Part shown: piece by piece, positions 60,545 to 64,000 of the stretch | Position numbering within the stretch: the first letter of the stretch is position 1 | Layout: every line of letters begins with the position of its first letter | Source: Roseovarius nubinhibens ISM | GTDB lineage: Bacteria; Pseudomonadota; Alphaproteobacteria; Rhodobacterales; Rhodobacteraceae | DNA length: 64,000 nucleotides | Direction: 5' to 3' | Assembly (NCBI RefSeq): GCF_000152625.1 | Contig: NZ_CH724156.1 | Coordinates: 2,415,502-2,479,501 of the forward strand | Program-made: the position numbers and the translations under genes | Notes under the pieces: generated by a model | What the model was told of the DNA's origin: nothing | The model's database searches: none | Seen by the model: only the letters and a program-made list of their open reading frames with translations

Positions 60545-60763
60545 ATGAGGACAAAGATGGAGACGCGTCGCCGGACCCTGGTCAAGGCAGTGTTATGGCA
60601 AGTGCTGGGGCTACTATCCATGGCCCTTGTTGGGTTTTACCTAACCGGATCGGCGGCAATGGGCAGTATGATTGCCTTAGTGAACACGAGTATCGGGTTT
60701 GCTGTCTATGTGCTCTATGAACGTGTCTGGGCGCGGATTTCTTGGGGACGGGAACATGGGTAG
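60545..60763 (+). CDS. DUF2061 membrane protein
   Basis: The 72-residue protein has two hydrophobic segments (VLWQVLGLLSMALVGFYLTG and SMIALVNTSIGFAVYVLY) after an arginine-rich start (METRRRTLVKAV), typical of DUF2061. The W-RISWG end is also typical. Function unknown. AAGGAG stands before the ATG, at slightly long spacing. The desaturase gene begins inside its last codons (8-base overlap). Confidence 0.85.
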   Translation: MRTKMETRRRTLVKAVLWQVLGLLSMALVGFYLTGSAAMGSMIALVNTSIGFAVYVLYERVWARISWGREHG

Positions 60764-61670
60764 TCGCGCGCCATCCCTGACGAGACGGCGGGCGGTCGAA
60801 TGGCCGACGCTTGCGGTGCTGGCGGGCTGTTATGCGGCCTGGGGGCTGTGCCTCTTTGGGCTGGCGGGGGTTCATCCGGCGCTGGCGATGCTGGCGCTGG
60901 TGCCGGTGCTGGCGCTGCACAGTTCGCTCAGCCATGAGGCGCTGCACGGGCATCCGACGCGGCATCCGGTGATCAACGCGGCGCTGCTCTTTCCCTGTCT
61001 GGGGCTCTTCATTCCCTATCTGAGGTTCAAGGCGCAACATCTTGAACATCATCGCGATTCCATTCTGACCGATCCCTATGACGATCCGGAATCGAATTTC
61101 CTCGACCCGAAAGTCTGGGCGCGGTTGCCGGGCTGGTTCCGGGCGCTCCTGCGGTTCAACAACACGCTTTTGGGGCGGATCGTGATCGGGCCGGTGCTGG
61201 GACAGATCGCCTTTGTGCAGGGCGACTGGCGGCTGATCCGGGCCGGGGACCGTGGGGTGATGGCGGCCTGGGCGCTGCATCTCGTGGCGGTGCTGCCGGT
61301 GCTGTGGCTCGTGGCGCTGTCGCCGCTGCCGCTCTGGGCCTATCTGCTGGCCTGCTATGGCGCGCTTGCGGTGCTCAAGATCCGGACCTTTCTCGAGCAT
61401 CGGGCGCATGAGCGGGCGCGGGGGCGGACCGTGGTGATCGAGGATCGCGGCATTCTGGCCTTTCTCTTTCTCAACAACAATTTCCACGTGGTGCATCACA
61501 TGCATCCCAAAGCGCCGTGGTATGAGCTTCCGGGGCTTTATGCGCGCAACCGAGCGCATTACCTGCGGCGCAACGAGGGCTATCGCTATCGCTCTTATGG
61601 CGAGGTGTTCCGGGCGCATTTCCTGCGCGCCAAGGACCCGGTGCCGCATCCGTTCCTGCCGAGCGAGTAA
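60756..61670 (+). CDS. Fatty acid desaturase family membrane protein
   Basis: The 304-residue membrane di-iron enzyme has three histidine boxes: HEALHGH (HxxxH), HLEHHRD (HxxHH) and HVVHHMHP (HxxHH), separated by hydrophobic segments. It could desaturate fatty acids or hydroxylate a related lipid such as a carotenoid; the boxes do not decide this. ATG 60756 overlaps DUF2061 by 8 bases, so the two are one transcription unit. Confidence 0.88.
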   Translation: MGSRAPSLTRRRAVEWPTLAVLAGCYAAWGLCLFGLAGVHPALAMLALVPVLALHSSLSHEALHGHPTRHPVINAALLFPCLGLFIPYLRFKAQHLEHHRDSILTDPYDDPESNFLDPKVWARLPGWFRALLRFNNTLLGRIVIGPVLGQIAFVQGDWRLIRAGDRGVMAAWALHLVAVLPVLWLVALSPLPLWAYLLACYGALAVLKIRTFLEHRAHERARGRTVVIEDRGILAFLFLNNNFHVVHHMHPKAPWYELPGLYARNRAHYLRRNEGYRYRSYGEVFRAHFLRAKDPVPHPFLPSE

Positions 61671-61739
61671 CGCCGCCCCTAAAGTGCCACCTGTCACAAG
61701 GCGCTGGTCTTGGCCCGGGAATGCGGGCAAGAGGGCGGC

Positions 61740-62642
61740 ATGGAATTCTGGATCCTCCTCGCAATCGCCGCTGCCGCGTTTCAGACGCTGCGGTTCATGG
61801 TGCAAAAACGGCTCAGCATGGGGGCGCTGTCGGCGGGCGGCGCCACTTGGGCGCGGTTCGTTTATGCGGCGCCCTTCGCCTTGGTGCTGGCGGCCAGCTA
61901 TGCGGTGATGATCGGCTGGCGGCCGGCGGGGATGGGGCCGCTGTTCTGGGCCTATGCGCTCACCGGTGGGCTGGCGCAGATCCTTGCCACATGGTGTGTC
62001 GTGGCGCTGTTTGCGCGGCGCAATTTCGCGGTGGGCATCACCTTCAAGAAGACCGAAGTGATCCAAACCGCGCTTGTCGGGTTTATCGTGCTGGGCGACC
62101 GGATCAGCCTTTGGGCGCTGGCGGCGATCCTTCTGGGGCTGATCGGGGTGCTTGTCCTGTCGGACGGGGTGGCCACGGGCGGGCGCGGCTGGCGACGCTT
62201 TGCCAACCGCTCGGCGGCGCTGGGGCTCACCTCGGGGGCGTTTTTCGCGATCTCGGCGGTGGGCTATCGCGGTGCGACGCTTGAGATTGCCTCGGACGAT
62301 GCGCTCATGCGGGCGGCGATGACGCTGGCGATGGTGACCTCGGCGCAGACGCTGGGGCTTGGCGCTTGGCTCGGCTGGCGCGAACCGGGGGAGATCGCCC
62401 GCGTCTGGCGCGCCCGGCGGCAGGCGGTCTGGATGGGGGTGATGGGGCTCGGCGGCAGCCTGTGCTGGTTCACCGCCTTCACCTTGCAAAACGCGGCGAT
62501 GGTGTTTGCGGTGGGGCAGGTCGAGGTGATCTTCTCGATGCTGGTCTCGGTGGCGGTGTTTCGCGAGCGGATCAGCGGGCGCGAGATGCTCGGCATTGCG
62601 CTGTTGACCGCGAGCATTCTGGCGCTGGTGGTGTTTGGCTGA
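61740..62642 (+). CDS. EamA/DMT family transporter
   Basis: The 300-residue drug/metabolite transporter has ten predicted helices, starting WILLAIAAAAFQTLRFMVQK. The substrate is unknown. The start ATG 61740 has GAGGGCGGC before it. Its stop abuts the stop of the convergent NUDIX gene with no gap. Confidence 0.86.
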   Translation: MEFWILLAIAAAAFQTLRFMVQKRLSMGALSAGGATWARFVYAAPFALVLAASYAVMIGWRPAGMGPLFWAYALTGGLAQILATWCVVALFARRNFAVGITFKKTEVIQTALVGFIVLGDRISLWALAAILLGLIGVLVLSDGVATGGRGWRRFANRSAALGLTSGAFFAISAVGYRGATLEIASDDALMRAAMTLAMVTSAQTLGLGAWLGWREPGEIARVWRARRQAVWMGVMGLGGSLCWFTAFTLQNAAMVFAVGQVEVIFSMLVSVAVFRERISGREMLGIALLTASILALVVFG

Positions 62643-63344
62643 TCAGTCAGCAGCTCTGGGCGCATGGCCGCGCAGGCGCAGAAAGAGGCTTTCCTCGTCA
62701 TCATTGCGAAAGAAGGGCACCGAGGCGGGGGGGCCGCCGCGCTTGGCGTGATCGGCGAGCTCTGCCAGCACCACCTCGGTGATGAAGGGCAGGTCGAACT
62801 CGCGGGCGCGGGCGAGCGGCACCCATTGCAGATGGCTCAGCTCGTCGCAGGCCTGCGAGAAATCATCAGGATCGCTTTGCAGCTCATCGGCATCCAGCAG
62901 AAAGAACCGCGCGTCAAAGCGGCGCGGGCGGCCCGGCGGGGTGATGGCGCGAAAGAAGAATTGCAGCGCATGGGCGGTGGGCAGATGGCCGGTGGCGGCG
63001 TAGCTCTGCCAATCCTCGGGCGGGGTGCCGTCCCAAGTGCCGGGCGTGCCGAGGATCTGGCCGGTCTCTTCCCAGAGCTCACGGATCGCGGTCACGGCGA
63101 GCGCATGGCTCAGATCATCGTCGCAATCCTCGCCGAGACGGGTGGCGCAGAGCCCGGGCAGCGGGCGCACCAGCGGGATATCGGCATCCTCGCGATCGAC
63201 GGCGCCGCCGGGAAAGACGAATTTATTGGGCATGAAGGCGGCCTTGGCGCCGCGCTGCCCCATCAGCACCTGCGGATCGCCCAGCCGGTCGCGCAGCACG
63301 ATCACGGTGGCGGCGTGGCGGATGGCGGTCTTGTCGATACTCAT
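62643..63344 (-). CDS. NUDIX hydrolase
   Basis: The 233-residue protein has the NUDIX helix in GGAVDREDADI and AIRELWEETGQIL, with a longer insert between Gly-Gly and REL than in small NUDIX enzymes. The size fits RNPP/CoA-type hydrolases. Substrate unknown. ATG 63344 gives MSIDKTAIRHAATVIVLR, matching the family, and I rejected the start at 63458. The DUF983 gene lies upstream on the same strand with about 75 bases between. Confidence 0.9.
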   Translation of the reverse strand: MSIDKTAIRHAATVIVLRDRLGDPQVLMGQRGAKAAFMPNKFVFPGGAVDREDADIPLVRPLPGLCATRLGEDCDDDLSHALAVTAIRELWEETGQILGTPGTWDGTPPEDWQSYAATGHLPTAHALQFFFRAITPPGRPRRFDARFFLLDADELQSDPDDFSQACDELSHLQWVPLARAREFDLPFITEVVLAELADHAKRGGPPASVPFFRNDDEESLFLRLRGHAPRAAD

Positions 63345-63418
63345 GGCGGCGCCCTTTGTTTGGTTGTGGTCCCGGTTCGGGCCATGGCTGTGACGGCGGG
63401 CGGGCCGGGGGCGCGGGC

Positions 63419-63820
63419 CTAGTCTGCCGTGCCGAACCCATGCATCCGCCGCGCCCATTGGAACGCCACGACGGCGCCCTTGAGCCTCGGCAGAAGGTAG
63501 AGCGAAAGCCCGACGCAGCCAATGGTGAATGTGGTCGCCAGCACCAGCGGATCGGGGCGGAAATTCACGAACATCACATGCAGGAGCGGCGCCATCAGGT
63601 GACCGACGATCAGGATGGTCAGATAGGCCGGGCCATCATCGGCGCGGTGATGCGAGAGGTCCTGCTGACAGACGGTGCAGGTGTCGCGCACCTTGAGATA
63701 GCTCTTGAGCATCGGGCCGGAGCCGCAATTGGGGCATTTGCGGCAAAAGCCGCGCCAGAGCGCCTGTTTCATGGGGCGGTCCTCGGCCAGTTCGGCGGTG
63801 GTCACGGTCTGATCAGTCAT
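63419..63820 (-). CDS. DUF983 family protein
   Basis: The 133-residue protein has an N-terminal zinc-ribbon-like pair CRKCPNC ... CTVCQ and two C-terminal hydrophobic segments (YLTILIVGHLMAPLLHVMF and TFTIGCVGLSLYLLPRL). Function unknown. ATG 63820 is the family-like start. The last 180 bases of the window, to 64000, show no gene. Confidence 0.88.
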   Translation of the reverse strand: MTDQTVTTAELAEDRPMKQALWRGFCRKCPNCGSGPMLKSYLKVRDTCTVCQQDLSHHRADDGPAYLTILIVGHLMAPLLHVMFVNFRPDPLVLATTFTIGCVGLSLYLLPRLKGAVVAFQWARRMHGFGTAD

Positions 63821-64000
63821 GGGGGTCCCGGGGGCTTCGCGTTGCGGCATGGGGGCAATGTGGCCCATTCGAGGGGCCGGGGAAAGGGGCGATGGGGCGC
63901 TTGCGGCGCCATGTCGCGCGACAGGTTGGCAGGGGGGTGTTGGGCGGGATTTGCCGGGAGTGAGGCCTGTTGAGGGGTCTGTGGTGAGGCGGGGGGGAAG

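Overview
The window is a GC-rich (roughly two-thirds G+C by eye) bacterial chromosome segment with dense genes and many 1-, 4- and 8-base overlaps. The gene content points to an alphaproteobacterium of the order Rhodobacterales. The supporting evidence is an F1-only ATP synthase operon in the order atpHAGDC, a class I (archaeal-type) lysyl-tRNA synthetase, a TIGR01459-type HAD protein, an H-type lectin-like protein, a MocR regulator facing a PNPOx-like gene, a TRAP transporter, and Hint- and RTX-type proteins. No rRNA, tRNA, CRISPR array, prophage or insertion sequence was recognised.

Layout. 1-5.4 kb: 3'-truncated hrpB, divergent meaB, then a copper module, copA-cueR, behind a clear MerR-type promoter. 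5.6-13 kb: rnr, an M23 peptidase coupled to clpA, gloB, and a methyltransferase. 13.2-16.9 kb is the most accessory-looking part: a small ORF, a Hint-domain protein, a membrane-anchored RTX-like protein built of 17-residue repeats, and 750 bases of gene-free DNA. 16.9-21.9 kb: atpHAGDC with two hairpins before atpC. 22-31 kb: lectin-like protein, prs, a DsbA-family isomerase, an alpha/beta hydrolase, the MocR/PNPOx pair, the overlapping ribF-ycgN-ltaE operon, an SH3 protein and a MaoC hydratase. 31-36 kb: HAD hydrolase, divergent hemE and hemC (tetrapyrrole synthesis), a GlcD-like FAD oxidase and a TerB protein. 36-42 kb: lysK, a zincin-like lipoprotein, a BON-LysM protein, a 150-bp repeat array, and parE. 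42-51.8 kb: a Tat-exported metallo-hydrolase, GNAT plus EamA, a lipoprotein with a possible Cys-His-Asp triad, a secreted hydrolase coupled to an orphan phnM, and an overlapping operon of TRAP transporter, lyase and EamA exporter. 51.7-64 kb: multicopper oxidase, metG, MFS transporter, Tas-like reductase, an EamA/AraC divergent pair, an XRE regulator, DUF2061 plus desaturase, another EamA protein, a NUDIX hydrolase and a DUF983 protein.

I see no complete unknown system. The features I found most unusual are non-coding: (1) a 44-bp element of four 11-bp units found in three separate intergenic regions; (2) three copies of a ~150-bp unit between the LysM gene and parE; (3) a family of GGG(G/A)TATTT...CCAGAA elements, two of which form a large inverted repeat before metG. 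Protein-level oddities are the 17-residue half-RTX repeats, the candidate Cys-His-Asp lipoprotein, and a MetRS whose KMSKS loop has lost both lysines.
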